DNA from: Chloroflexota bacterium
Lineage (GTDB): Bacteria; Chloroflexota; UBA6077; CF-72
Reading direction: 5' to 3'
NCBI GenBank assembly: GCA_019239775.1
Contig: JAFAZN010000217.1
Coordinates: 1 to 37,140, forward strand
Length of the DNA: 37,140 nt
This document shows positions 6,727 through 15,131 of this stretch, piece by piece (position 1 is the stretch's first letter; each line of letters begins with the position of its first letter). The notes under the pieces are model-generated. The model was not told the origin of the DNA. It searched no databases and was given only the letters and a program-made list of their open reading frames with translations. Made by a program: the position numbers and the translations under genes.

Positions 6727-8759
6727 GTCCCAGATACTCGGGCGCGCGGCAGCGTTGCGAGCAGCAGGGCGACGCCGAAGACGGCGAAGTTGTGCATTCG
6801 CAGGTCGGTCGCCATCAGCAGTGGTTGACCAATAACTGCGCCGAGTGCTCGAACAAGGGCGCTGAGCCAGTCCACCAGCACGTACTGGTAGGCGGCCACC
6901 AGCAGTCCACCGAGAATGGCGCCAGAGACGCCCCAGCGGCCGCCGATCACCACGGCGGCCAGAGCCATCAGCGAGATGGTGAAGTCGAACTGGTCTGGCT
7001 CAACGTGGCCAAACAAACCTGCGAACAGGGAGCCAGCCATGCCCGCGCAACCCGCACCGATGGCAAACGCCAGCAGCTTGGCGACCACTGGATTGACGCC
7101 GACAGATGCTGCCGCCAGGTCGTCTTCGCGTACGGCGGCCCAGGAGCGGCCGACTCGCGAGGACGCCAGACGCACCGCGGCAAACGCCACCACCAGCAGC
7201 AGCGCGAGCGCAACGTAGTACGCGCCGATGGCCGAGCCAGGCGGCCAAGGGCCAAGCTCCACGACAGGCACGCCGCTGATGCCGCGGTTGCCGCCAGTCC
7301 AATCCGGAATGTGCACGATCACACCCGGCACGATCTCGCCAAACGCGAGCGTGACAATTGCCAGGTACTCGCCTTTGGTTCGGATGGTGGGTACACCGAA
7401 GATCAGGCCGAAACCGGCCGTGACGATGCCGGCCACGGGCAATGCAAGCCATGGGCTGCGCAGTGCCGCCGGCAAGAGCAACGCGAGCTGGCTTCCCGAG
7501 CTGGTTAGCAGCGCGGCGGTATAGCTGCCGATGGCGAAGAAGGCGGCATAACCCAGGTCCAGAAGTCCGGCAAAACCAACGACGATCGAAAGACCAACCG
7601 CCAGGACGATCAGCAGCAGCGAATTGGCGGCGGGCGAAACGCGATACCAGCCGGCGAGCTGGTCCAGCCACGGAAAGATGATGGCGAAGGCGGCCAATGC
7701 AGCCATGACCCAACGCAGGCCACCGGGTGCACGTGGTGCGAAGGTCACACCGGACTGAACGGTTTCGGTCTCCGATGGCGTGGAGAACTGGCTGGATGCG
7801 AGAAGACCGTGCGGCCGAAACGCCAGGAGCAGGATGAGCAACGCGAGGACCAGGAGCGGTGTCCAGGCCGCGTCCAGGAGGTAGTCGGAGTAGGACGAGA
7901 AGATGCCGATCAGCGTGCCGCCAGCCAGCGCGCCGCCGAGGTTCCCGACGCCGCCGAGTACCGCCGCGGTCATAGCAGACAGTCCACTGCGCAGCCCGAA
8001 CTGGGCATTCGCTGCACCGAAATATGCCGCGAAAATGGCGGCGCCGAAGCCGGCCAGGGCCCCCGCCGCCGCGAATGCCAGGAGCTGACCGGTCGCCGGA
8101 TCGCCGCCGCAGAGGGACGTCATTTCGGGGTCCTGTTGCACCGCGCGGAGCAATCGCCCGAAGCGGGTCCGCGTCAGCAGCGCAGAGCCAGCCAGTGCCG
8201 CGGCGATCGAGATCAGCAGGACGATGATGTCTTTGAGCGTGAGCGAGACGCCGCCGATGCCGAAGTCGATGCTGGGAATGAGATCGGGCATCGACAGCAG
8301 CGGCAGGCCGACACCCTGATGCACATTCGGTGGCGCGATGTAATAGGCGGCGTGCCACCAGATCGCGGCCTGGAGCAGGATGAACGACAGAGCGACCGAG
8401 CCGATCAGCGGTCCGAGTGGATCCTTGACACCTCTGAAAGGCCTGAACGCAACGCGTTCTACGAGTGCGTTGAGGATTGCACCGGTGAGCGCGCCCGCCG
8501 CACACAACGCCAACAGGGCGCCTACGCGCGTGGGCAGCGGTGAGGCGGCGGTCACCCCCATCGCGGAGGCCAGACTCGCGACCACCACCGTTGTCAGCGC
8601 GAACACGCTGCCGTGGGCCAGGTTGATCTGTCGACTCACCGCGTACGCGAGCGTGAAGCCGGCCGCATTCAACGCCACCACGGCGCCATCGGTGAGACCA
8701 AAGACACCGAGCTGCAGAAACAGTCTGAGGTCCACTAGGGCTGAGACGACCGCCGCCAA
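6603..8759 (-). CDS. Fused LivH-LivM branched-chain amino acid ABC permease
   Basis: A single 718-aa polypeptide joins a LivH-like half (about residues 1-325: INLAHGS motif, RTRFGRLLRAVQQD loop, GGVGNLGGALAGG, FRPHGLLA) to a LivM-like half (about 350-678: VGFAGLLDLGYAAFFAIGSY, RTKGEYLAIVTLAFGEI, VGRSWAAVREDDLAAASVG). The linker is rich in Ser, Thr and Gln. The start is uncertain: TTG 8759 gives the longest product, while GTG 8735 (beginning DLRLFLQLGVFGLTDG) fits the family better. About the last 40 residues (from EPAHARAPQ on) are encoded by element D, so the native end was probably replaced. No ATPase or binding protein of its own is adjacent; it may share LivG/LivF. Confidence 0.88.
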   Translation of the reverse strand: MAAVVSALVDLRLFLQLGVFGLTDGAVVALNAAGFTLAYAVSRQINLAHGSVFALTTVVVASLASAMGVTAASPLPTRVGALLALCAAGALTGAILNALVERVAFRPFRGVKDPLGPLIGSVALSFILLQAAIWWHAAYYIAPPNVHQGVGLPLLSMPDLIPSIDFGIGGVSLTLKDIIVLLISIAAALAGSALLTRTRFGRLLRAVQQDPEMTSLCGGDPATGQLLAFAAAGALAGFGAAIFAAYFGAANAQFGLRSGLSAMTAAVLGGVGNLGGALAGGTLIGIFSSYSDYLLDAAWTPLLVLALLILLLAFRPHGLLASSQFSTPSETETVQSGVTFAPRAPGGLRWVMAALAAFAIIFPWLDQLAGWYRVSPAANSLLLIVLAVGLSIVVGFAGLLDLGYAAFFAIGSYTAALLTSSGSQLALLLPAALRSPWLALPVAGIVTAGFGLIFGVPTIRTKGEYLAIVTLAFGEIVPGVIVHIPDWTGGNRGISGVPVVELGPWPPGSAIGAYYVALALLLVVAFAAVRLASSRVGRSWAAVREDDLAAASVGVNPVVAKLLAFAIGAGCAGMAGSLFAGLFGHVEPDQFDFTISLMALAAVVIGGRWGVSGAILGGLLVAAYQYVLVDWLSALVRALGAVIGQPLLMATDLRMHNFAVFGVALLLATLPRARVSGTEPAHARAPQADHDPPGGTDHDRRRRCAWHAASRRRGRCPL

Positions 8760-8820
8760 GAAGCCCCGTACCTACGGTCCCGACCGTTCGACCCTAGACT
8801 CCACGGAAGGTTGCAGTACG

Positions 8821-10026
8821 TCATGCTTCGAGGCCTGTGGCGACACCAGAGGCGACGAGCGCATCGACCTCTACCGGCGTGTAGCCGAGTTCGCAAAGGA
8901 CTTCACGCGTATGTTCACCCAGTCGCGGCGGATGGCGGCGGGCGCTGGGCGGTGTGGCCGTCATCTTCACGGGAAAGCCAGCCAGACGGACGTCGCCGGC
9001 GGAAAGGCCCGGGTGTGGAATCGACTGCAGCATCTCGCGCTGGAGCACCTGCGGGTCCGCGAACACCTCGTCGATGGCATTCACCGGTCCGACTGGCACT
9101 CCCGCGTCCCACAAACGACGGCACAACTCCATGGCGTTCCACTTGCGGAAGGCCTCCCGCAAGACCGCCAGCAGTTCGGTCCGGTGCGCGATGCGATCCT
9201 GATTGGTGCGAAATCGCGGATCGTCCGCCAGGCCTCGACGATCGATGACCGCCGCCAGGCGGCGGACTTGCCCGTCGTTTCCACCTGGGAGAAACACTGA
9301 CCGGTCTGCGCAGGCGATGAGGTCGTATGGGGCGATCATCGGATGGCTGTTGCCGTGCGGCTTCCCTACCAGCCCCGCGTTCAGGTAGCTGCTGGTGTGG
9401 GGATGCAGCAGCGCCAGCAGCGACTCCAGCAGCGAGACCTCGACCTGTTGTCCAACACCACTCTCGTGGCGCGCGTGCAGTGCCAGCAGCACGGCCTGAC
9501 TGGCAAACAGGCCAGTTGCCAGATCCGCAACTGCGATGCCAGCTTTCAGCGGCTGACCATCGGCTTCGCCGTTGATGCTCATGAAGCCGCCGAACGCCTG
9601 GACCGCGCCGTCATAACCCGCCACGTTGGCGTACGGTCCGGTCCGCCCGAATCCGGAGATCGAGACGTAGACCAACCGTGGATTCACCCGCGACAACTCC
9701 GAATATCCCAGGCCGAATCGGTCCATGGTTCCGGTGCGGAAGTTCTCTACGATAACGTCGGCGGTGGACGCCAGGCGGCAGGCGATATCGCGGCCGGAGT
9801 CAGAAGCCAGATCTAAGGCGATGGAGCGTTTGTTGCGGTTGATGCCGAGGTAATACGTGCTTTCGCCGTCGACGAATGGCGGACCCCATGTGCGGGTTTC
9901 GTCGCCAGCCGGTGGCTCCACTTTGATCACGTCGGCGCCGTGATCGCCCAGCATCATGCAGCAGAATGGACCGGCCAGCACGCGGCTCATGTCCAGGACG
10001 CGCAGACCATTCAGCGCGCCTGGCAT
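8821..10026 (-). CDS. CaiB/BaiF-type (class III) CoA-transferase
   Basis: Family III CoA-transferases move CoA between carboxylic acids in the cytoplasm as interlocked dimers. The 401-aa length is typical. Seen here: N-terminal LRVLDMSRVLAGPFCCMMLGDHGADVIKVEPP, NRNKRSIALDL, ENFRTGTMDRFGLGY, GFGRTGPYANVAGYD, and AVADLATGLFA, whose Asp168 matches the catalytic aspartate of formyl-CoA transferase. The C-terminal part has the usual VPVGPVNAIDEVFADPQV segment and a LGEHTREVL ending. Substrates cannot be assigned. The gene lies between a small membrane protein (5 bp upstream) and the fused permease (about 60 bp downstream), so uptake and CoA-activation of the same acid is a plausible inference. Confidence 0.88.
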   Translation of the reverse strand: MPGALNGLRVLDMSRVLAGPFCCMMLGDHGADVIKVEPPAGDETRTWGPPFVDGESTYYLGINRNKRSIALDLASDSGRDIACRLASTADVIVENFRTGTMDRFGLGYSELSRVNPRLVYVSISGFGRTGPYANVAGYDGAVQAFGGFMSINGEADGQPLKAGIAVADLATGLFASQAVLLALHARHESGVGQQVEVSLLESLLALLHPHTSSYLNAGLVGKPHGNSHPMIAPYDLIACADRSVFLPGGNDGQVRRLAAVIDRRGLADDPRFRTNQDRIAHRTELLAVLREAFRKWNAMELCRRLWDAGVPVGPVNAIDEVFADPQVLQREMLQSIPHPGLSAGDVRLAGFPVKMTATPPSARRHPPRLGEHTREVLCELGYTPVEVDALVASGVATGLEA

Positions 10027-10031
10027 CTGGT

Positions 10032-10496
10032 CTAGATACTCCAGGGTCGCGCGACAGCGAGGATCACGACGCTCCCGATCAATGCCACGAGCGCGTACTC
10101 CGCGGCAATCCGGTGGTCAAGACTCAGCGAAGCGCCGTGCTCGATGACTCCTGAAAGTACGTAGAAGCCCAACCACAAGCCGGCGCCGCCGACCAGTGCA
10201 GGCACGTCCCAGTAGCCAAATGCCCAGGTCAGCTCACCAAGCAGCAAGCCGGCGCCAATTGCATTGAGCAGTCTTCTCCGGCCGTCCAGTGGTGTATCCC
10301 CGAGCAGGTACCACGTGCCGGCTCCGGCTAACAGTGCGATCGGCGGTGCGATCAGAAGACCTCGCTGTTTGGTGCCGTACACCAGCACCATCAATACGAG
10401 GGCGATCAGGTAGACCGCGACTCGCACCGCGACGTAGACGGCTCCGGTACGCGGCGGGTGGGGCTGGACCGCCAGCCAACCGACGTACCGATTCAT
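10032..10496 (-). CDS. Small multi-pass membrane protein, unknown function
   Basis: The product is 154 aa with about five predicted membrane segments (near residues 20-40, 48-66, 78-95, 103-117 and 130-150), separated by short polar loops. I recognise no family. The start ATG overlaps the valS stop by 4 bp, so it is translationally coupled to valS, and the CoA-transferase begins 5 bp after its stop. The valS linkage may be only positional. Confidence 0.7.
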   Translation of the reverse strand: MNRYVGWLAVQPHPPRTGAVYVAVRVAVYLIALVLMVLVYGTKQRGLLIAPPIALLAGAGTWYLLGDTPLDGRRRLLNAIGAGLLLGELTWAFGYWDVPALVGGAGLWLGFYVLSGVIEHGASLSLDHRIAAEYALVALIGSVVILAVARPWSI

Positions 10497-13111
10497 TGCG
10501 CGAGACGGAGCAATGTCTCGCGCCGCCGCTCTAATGTCTGGAGCCGTTCGCGCTGCTCCTCCAGGCGCTGGCGCTCGGCCTGGACCGTTTCAGGCGGCGC
10601 TTTCTTCGCGAAATCGCTGGCGAGGTTGCGCTCGAGGCGTTCTACCTGCTGCTGCGCATTCGCGCGTTCCGAGACTGTTCGCTTCAACTCCGTCTCCACG
10701 TCGAAGAGACCGGCGGCGGGAATCAGCAGCTCCGCACCACCGGCCACCGCCGCGATCGACGTGGCCGCTAGGTCCGGTGCCACGCCGTTCGATACCTCAA
10801 CCACGTCAATCGGCCGGAGCCGTGTACCCGGCAGTGCGCCAACGAGCTCGGCGTTGCGACGCCAGAAGTCCGCCACGTGGGCGCGCGCGGCGATGGTGGC
10901 GGGCACGACGTTGGAGGGCTCGATGCGATACTCGGTGCGGAGCGTGCGCGCGGCGCGCGTGACAGCCATGATGTCGGCCCACTCTGCTTCGGCATCGTCG
11001 TCAGCGGAAACAGACGGCTCGGGCCAGCTCGCGAGCATGATCGAGATCGGCCGATCCGCGGTGCCGGTGGTGAGCCGTTGCCACAACTCCTCCGTGACAT
11101 ATGGCGCGAAGGGATGGAGCAAACGCAGCGCTTTCTCATAGACCTGCGCCAACAGTGCGCCGTCCGCGCTTTCGCCGAGCACCTTATACGCTTCCAGATA
11201 CCAGTCCGCGAATTCGTCCCAGATGAAATCATGCACGACACGGCCGGCCTCGCCGAAATTGAAGTCGTGCAACAAACGCGTGGTTTCGGCGATCACCGAT
11301 GAAAGACGACTCGCTATCCAGCGTTCCACGAGTGGAGCCTGCGGTTGCGCGATGGCTGGCTCCTGAGCGCGGCGGCGCTGTGCGGCAGTTGTGCGCGCCA
11401 GCACCAGACGTCCAATATTCCACAGCTTGTTTACGAAGTCGCGCCGCGCGTCCAGGATGTTCGGCGTCAACGTGAAGTCGTTGCCTGGAGTAATGCCGAT
11501 CGAAACACCCAGGCGGAGCGCATCGGTGCCGTATTCGGCGATGAGTTCCAGGGGATCCTGCACGTTGCCCTTGGTCTTGCTCATCTTCACGCCACCGTCG
11601 GCGCGAATGAGTCCGTGCAAGTACACCGTGTGGAACGGCTCTCTGCCGGTGAACTCCAGCCCGAACATGATCATGCGCGCCACCCAGAAAAACAGGATGT
11701 CGTGGCCGGTCTCCATCACCGAGGTGGGATAGAACTGGCGCATGTCCGAGGTGTCGTCGGGCCAGCCTAGCGTGCTGAATGGCCAGAGTCCGGAAGAGAA
11801 CCAGGTATCCAGCACATCTGGATCCTGGTGGAAGTGCTTTTCTCCGCACTTCGGGCAGTCCGTGGGCTCGTCAACGCTCGCCCACACGCAACTACATTCG
11901 GGAGCATCGCAGTAGTAGAGAGGAATGCGATGACCCCACCACAACTGGCGTGAAATCGTCCAGTCGCGGATGTTCTCCATCCAGTTGTAGTACACGCGTG
12001 TGTAGCGCTCCGGGATGATGCGGATGCGCCCCTCTCGAACCGCGGCCAAGGCCGGATCCGCCAGCGGTTGGATGCGCAAATACCACTGATCCATCAGCAG
12101 TGGTTCCAGCACTGTGCCCGATCGCTCGCAGTGGCCCACGTTGTGGCGGTACATCTCGGTCTTGACAATCTGGCCGGCCTCTTCCAGTTCCTGGAGGATG
12201 CGCCTACGCGTCTCCATCGTGGTGAGTCCGGCATAGGCACCTGCTTCGCTGTTCATGGTGCCGTCCAGGTTCATCACGTTGATGGCAGGAAGGTTGTGGC
12301 GCTGCGAGATTTCAAAGTCCGTCGGATCATGCGCGGGCGTGATCTTCACCGCACCAGTACCGAATTCGCGGTCCACCGCCTCGTCAGCCACGATCACGCC
12401 GATACGGTTCACATGCGGAATCCGCACGTGCTTTCCGACCAGGTGCGTGTACCGTTTATCAGTGGGATTCACGGCGACGCCGACGTCCCCCAGAATGGTT
12501 TCCGGGCGGGTGGTGGCCACCGTGATCCACTCACCGTCGGAGTCGACAACCGGATAGCGTACGTACGTCAGCTGGCCGGTGACGTCCTTGTACTCCACCT
12601 CCAGGTCCGACAGCACGGTCTGACAGTCCTTGCACCAATTGGCAATGCGGTGGCCGCGATAAATCAGACCCTTTTCGTACAAGCGAACGAAGGCCGTCCG
12701 CACCGAGCGCACGTGGTGCGGATCCATTGTAAACATGTCGCGCGACCAGTCCGCCGACGCTCCGAGCTTGCGCAGCTGCTTCTGGATCTGGAGGCCGTAG
12801 CTCTCCATCCACTCCCACATCTGCTCGAGGAACTTTTCGCGGCCGAGGTCGTGGCGGTCGATCCCGCGCTTTTTCAGGTCGCGTTCGACAACCAGCTGGC
12901 CGGCGATCCCGGCGTGATCGCGACCTGGCACCCACAGACTCGGATCGCCCAGCATGCGGTGCCAACGAATCATCACATCTTCGAGCGTGACGAACAGCGT
13001 GTGGCCGTTGTGCAGCCCGCCCGTCACGTTGGGCGGCGGCATGGTTATGACGAAAGGCGGCCGCTTGCCGAAGTTCGGATGACTCTCGGGCTTGAACAGC
13101 CCGTGGCTCAC
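10493..13111 (-). CDS. valS: Valyl-tRNA synthetase
   Basis: This class I enzyme charges tRNA-Val and edits mischarged threonine. The coordinates give 872 aa from GTG 13111. The class I HIGH-type motif is in PPPNVTGGLHNGHTL, the editing domain includes TTRPETILGDVGVAVNP, the KMSKS motif is VKMSKTKGNVQDP, and a C-terminal coiled coil (about the last 70 residues, ELKRTVSERANAQQQVERLE onward) is the usual tRNA-binding arm. Conserved N-terminal residues (WYEFW, preceded by YAPYSPAETEA) are encoded upstream of 13111 in the same open frame, back to an in-frame TAA near 13220. No ATG, GTG or TTG occurs there, so the true start may be a rare codon such as ATC at 13208-13210. Confidence 0.93.
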   Translation of the reverse strand: MSHGLFKPESHPNFGKRPPFVITMPPPNVTGGLHNGHTLFVTLEDVMIRWHRMLGDPSLWVPGRDHAGIAGQLVVERDLKKRGIDRHDLGREKFLEQMWEWMESYGLQIQKQLRKLGASADWSRDMFTMDPHHVRSVRTAFVRLYEKGLIYRGHRIANWCKDCQTVLSDLEVEYKDVTGQLTYVRYPVVDSDGEWITVATTRPETILGDVGVAVNPTDKRYTHLVGKHVRIPHVNRIGVIVADEAVDREFGTGAVKITPAHDPTDFEISQRHNLPAINVMNLDGTMNSEAGAYAGLTTMETRRRILQELEEAGQIVKTEMYRHNVGHCERSGTVLEPLLMDQWYLRIQPLADPALAAVREGRIRIIPERYTRVYYNWMENIRDWTISRQLWWGHRIPLYYCDAPECSCVWASVDEPTDCPKCGEKHFHQDPDVLDTWFSSGLWPFSTLGWPDDTSDMRQFYPTSVMETGHDILFFWVARMIMFGLEFTGREPFHTVYLHGLIRADGGVKMSKTKGNVQDPLELIAEYGTDALRLGVSIGITPGNDFTLTPNILDARRDFVNKLWNIGRLVLARTTAAQRRRAQEPAIAQPQAPLVERWIASRLSSVIAETTRLLHDFNFGEAGRVVHDFIWDEFADWYLEAYKVLGESADGALLAQVYEKALRLLHPFAPYVTEELWQRLTTGTADRPISIMLASWPEPSVSADDDAEAEWADIMAVTRAARTLRTEYRIEPSNVVPATIAARAHVADFWRRNAELVGALPGTRLRPIDVVEVSNGVAPDLAATSIAAVAGGAELLIPAAGLFDVETELKRTVSERANAQQQVERLERNLASDFAKKAPPETVQAERQRLEEQRERLQTLERRRETLLRLAQ

Positions 13112-13233
13112 CCAGAACTCGTACCAGTGCGCCTCGGTTTCGGCGGGGCTATACGGGGCGTAGCTCGAGTTTGCGCCCGAAGGTGAAGTCGTGCTCGTGA
13201 TGCTCGGGATTTTAAGCTTTTAGAGAAAGAAAA

Positions 13234-14313
13234 TCAGATGATGCGCGGCGTTGGCATGTTCACCCAGCTGCTCATCTCGTGCGACCAGGCGACCGGGTCG
13301 GTCTTGCAGACGTATTTGGAAGTGATCTGGTCGATGCTGGTGAGCCCGCTGAGACCCATGTTGCAGGTCAACTCGTCTTCGAGGATCTCGAGCATGCGCA
13401 CTGCGCCCGCGACCCCGCCCGCCGCGATGCCCCAACCTTGCAAACGGCCGAGCGCGACGACGTCGGCGCCGAGCGCGATCGCCTTGATGATGTCGCTGCC
13501 GCGCTGAATGCCACCATCGAGCACGATCTTGGCGCGTCCACGCACGGCCTGGGCGATCTCAGGCAGCGTATCGAGGCTGCCCAGACCATGGTCAATCTGG
13601 CGCCCACCGTGGTTCGAGACCCAGATGTAGTCGACACCATGGTCGCACGCGATCTCGGCGTCTTCGGCGGTTTGCACGCCTTTGAGCATGAACGGCAGGC
13701 CAGCCAGGCTCTTGATGCGGTCCATCGTGTCCCACGTCAAGGCGGCGAGATGGCTGCGCTGGGTGGTCGTACGGGTACGCTGCGTGGGCGGCTGATAGCG
13801 GCTCAGCATTGGTCGCTCACGCCGACTGTAGTGAGCTACGTCTACGGTCAGGGCCAGTGCGACATAGCCCGAGTCCACCACGCGCTTGACGATGTCCTGT
13901 GTCCATTGATCGTCGCCCTGGACGTACAGTTGGAACATCTTCGGCGTGGGCGTCGCCGCGGCTGTTTCCTCGAGTGCAGGAAGGGTCGCGGAGCTGACGC
14001 AGTGCATGATGCCGAACTCGGTCGCGGCCTGCGTGGAGGCGACTGCGCCGGCCGGATCGAACACCTGCAAAGAGCCAATCGGCGCGAAGATCGCCGGGAT
14101 GCGCAGCTTCTGGCCCAGGAACGTGGTCGAGGTGTCGACGTGCGAGACGTCCACCAGAATGCGTGGGCGAAAGGCGATCTTGTCGAAGGCTTGCCGATTG
14201 CGTCGCAGCGTGGTTTCCGACTCCGCGCCGCCAACCAGGTAGTCCCACGCGCCCTGCGCGCAGCGCCGACGCGCTTCCTGGATGATCTCTTCGTTGGTGA
14301 CGAAATCTATCAT
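13234..14313 (-). CDS. FMN-dependent alpha-hydroxyacid oxidase/dehydrogenase
   Basis: This is a member of the lactate/glycolate oxidase family: TIM-barrel flavoproteins that oxidise L-2-hydroxyacids to 2-oxoacids. The 359-aa length is typical. Seen: AWDYLVGGAESETTLRRN near the N-terminus, FRPRILVDVS, APIGSLQVFDPAG, MFQLYVQGD, ALALTVDVA, a conserved LKGV lysine, SNHGGRQIDHGLGSLD with the catalytic histidine, and the phosphate-binding KIVLDGGIQRGSDIIKAIALGADVVALGR. Oxidase and dehydrogenase cannot be told apart from sequence, nor can the exact hydroxyacid. It lies between valS and a 3-hydroxybutyrate-type dehydrogenase on the same strand. Confidence 0.88.
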   Translation of the reverse strand: MIDFVTNEEIIQEARRRCAQGAWDYLVGGAESETTLRRNRQAFDKIAFRPRILVDVSHVDTSTTFLGQKLRIPAIFAPIGSLQVFDPAGAVASTQAATEFGIMHCVSSATLPALEETAAATPTPKMFQLYVQGDDQWTQDIVKRVVDSGYVALALTVDVAHYSRRERPMLSRYQPPTQRTRTTTQRSHLAALTWDTMDRIKSLAGLPFMLKGVQTAEDAEIACDHGVDYIWVSNHGGRQIDHGLGSLDTLPEIAQAVRGRAKIVLDGGIQRGSDIIKAIALGADVVALGRLQGWGIAAGGVAGAVRMLEILEDELTCNMGLSGLTSIDQITSKYVCKTDPVAWSHEMSSWVNMPTPRII

Positions 14314-14340
14314 GCGCGGGCCGATGGTACCCCCGTGGGC

Positions 14341-15126
14341 CTAACGCGCGGTCCAGCCGCAGTCGATGGTTTGCGCGGAGCCGGTGATGCCCGCGGCAGA
14401 TTCGCTGCAGAGGAAGGTGGCAAACGCGGCCACTTCGGCGGGATCGAGCAGCCGCTTGCGCGCGGCGGGCGCCAGCATGATCTGCTCTACCACGGCGTCG
14501 GGCGAGAGGTGGTTCGTCCGCGCGAGATCGTCGATCTGGCGCTCCACGAGCAGCGTGCGCACGTAGCTCGGACAGATGGCATTGCAGGTAACACCCTTGT
14601 CGCCGGCCTCCAACGCCACGGTCTTCGTGAGACCAATGAGCCCGTGCTTGGCGGAGGTGTAGGCGGATTTGTACGGGGAGGCAACCAGTCCGTGGATTGA
14701 GGCGATGTTCACAATGCGCCCCCAACCCCGGTCATACATCGCAGGGAGCGCGTACTTCGTCAGCAGAAAGGGCGCGACCAGCATGATGCGGATCAGCTGC
14801 TCCCAGCGGTCCTCGGGAAAGTCCTCCACGGGCGCCACATGCTGGACCCCCGCGTTATTGACCAGGATGTCGAGCCCGCCCCATTCGCGAATGGCGCGAT
14901 CGACAAGGGAGCGGCAGTCCTCGCGCGACGTGACATCCGCCTGCTGAGACACCGCTCGCGGCAGGGACGCAGCAACCGCAGAAACGCCATCGAGGTTCAG
15001 GTCGGCCAGCAGCACGCACGCGCCGTGGACGGCAAAATCCTCGGCAATGGCGCGACCGATGCCGCTCGCGGCACCGGTTACGAGTGCGGACTTGCCCGAG
15101 AGATCAATCATTGCTGGGGTCGGCAT
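14341..15126 (-). CDS. Short-chain dehydrogenase, 3-hydroxybutyrate dehydrogenase type
   Basis: This is an NAD(P)-dependent SDR of 261 aa. The Rossmann motif is ALVTGAASGIGRAIAEDFA, followed by an NNAG motif (ILVNNAGVQHVAPVEDFPED). The catalytic Tyr and Lys are in SAYTSAKHGLIGLTK, and the C-terminus is GSAQTIDCGWTAR. The VQHVAPVEDFP segment and the GWTAR ending resemble D-3-hydroxybutyrate dehydrogenases, which interconvert acetoacetate and 3-hydroxybutyrate. The substrate is by family resemblance only. ATG 15126 is used; ATG 15111 (MIDLSGKSALVTG) is equally possible. It is 5 bp downstream of the methyltransferase gene. Confidence 0.85.
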   Translation of the reverse strand: MPTPAMIDLSGKSALVTGAASGIGRAIAEDFAVHGACVLLADLNLDGVSAVAASLPRAVSQQADVTSREDCRSLVDRAIREWGGLDILVNNAGVQHVAPVEDFPEDRWEQLIRIMLVAPFLLTKYALPAMYDRGWGRIVNIASIHGLVASPYKSAYTSAKHGLIGLTKTVALEAGDKGVTCNAICPSYVRTLLVERQIDDLARTNHLSPDAVVEQIMLAPAARKRLLDPAEVAAFATFLCSESAAGITGSAQTIDCGWTAR

Positions 15127-15131
15127 GCCCT

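Noticed and set aside
5880-7508. Long plus-strand open frame (542 aa) across livF and element D
   Set aside because: It overlaps livF in another frame, then repeat sequence, then the antisense of the fused permease; it has no domain.
12068-13186. Long plus-strand open frame (372 aa) opposite valS
   Set aside because: It is the antisense shadow of a clearly conserved valS and has no recognisable motif, a usual by-product of high GC.
13279-14700. Long plus-strand open frame (473 aa) opposite the FMN oxidase and dehydrogenase
   Set aside because: It is antisense to two genes with clear catalytic motifs and spans their gap.
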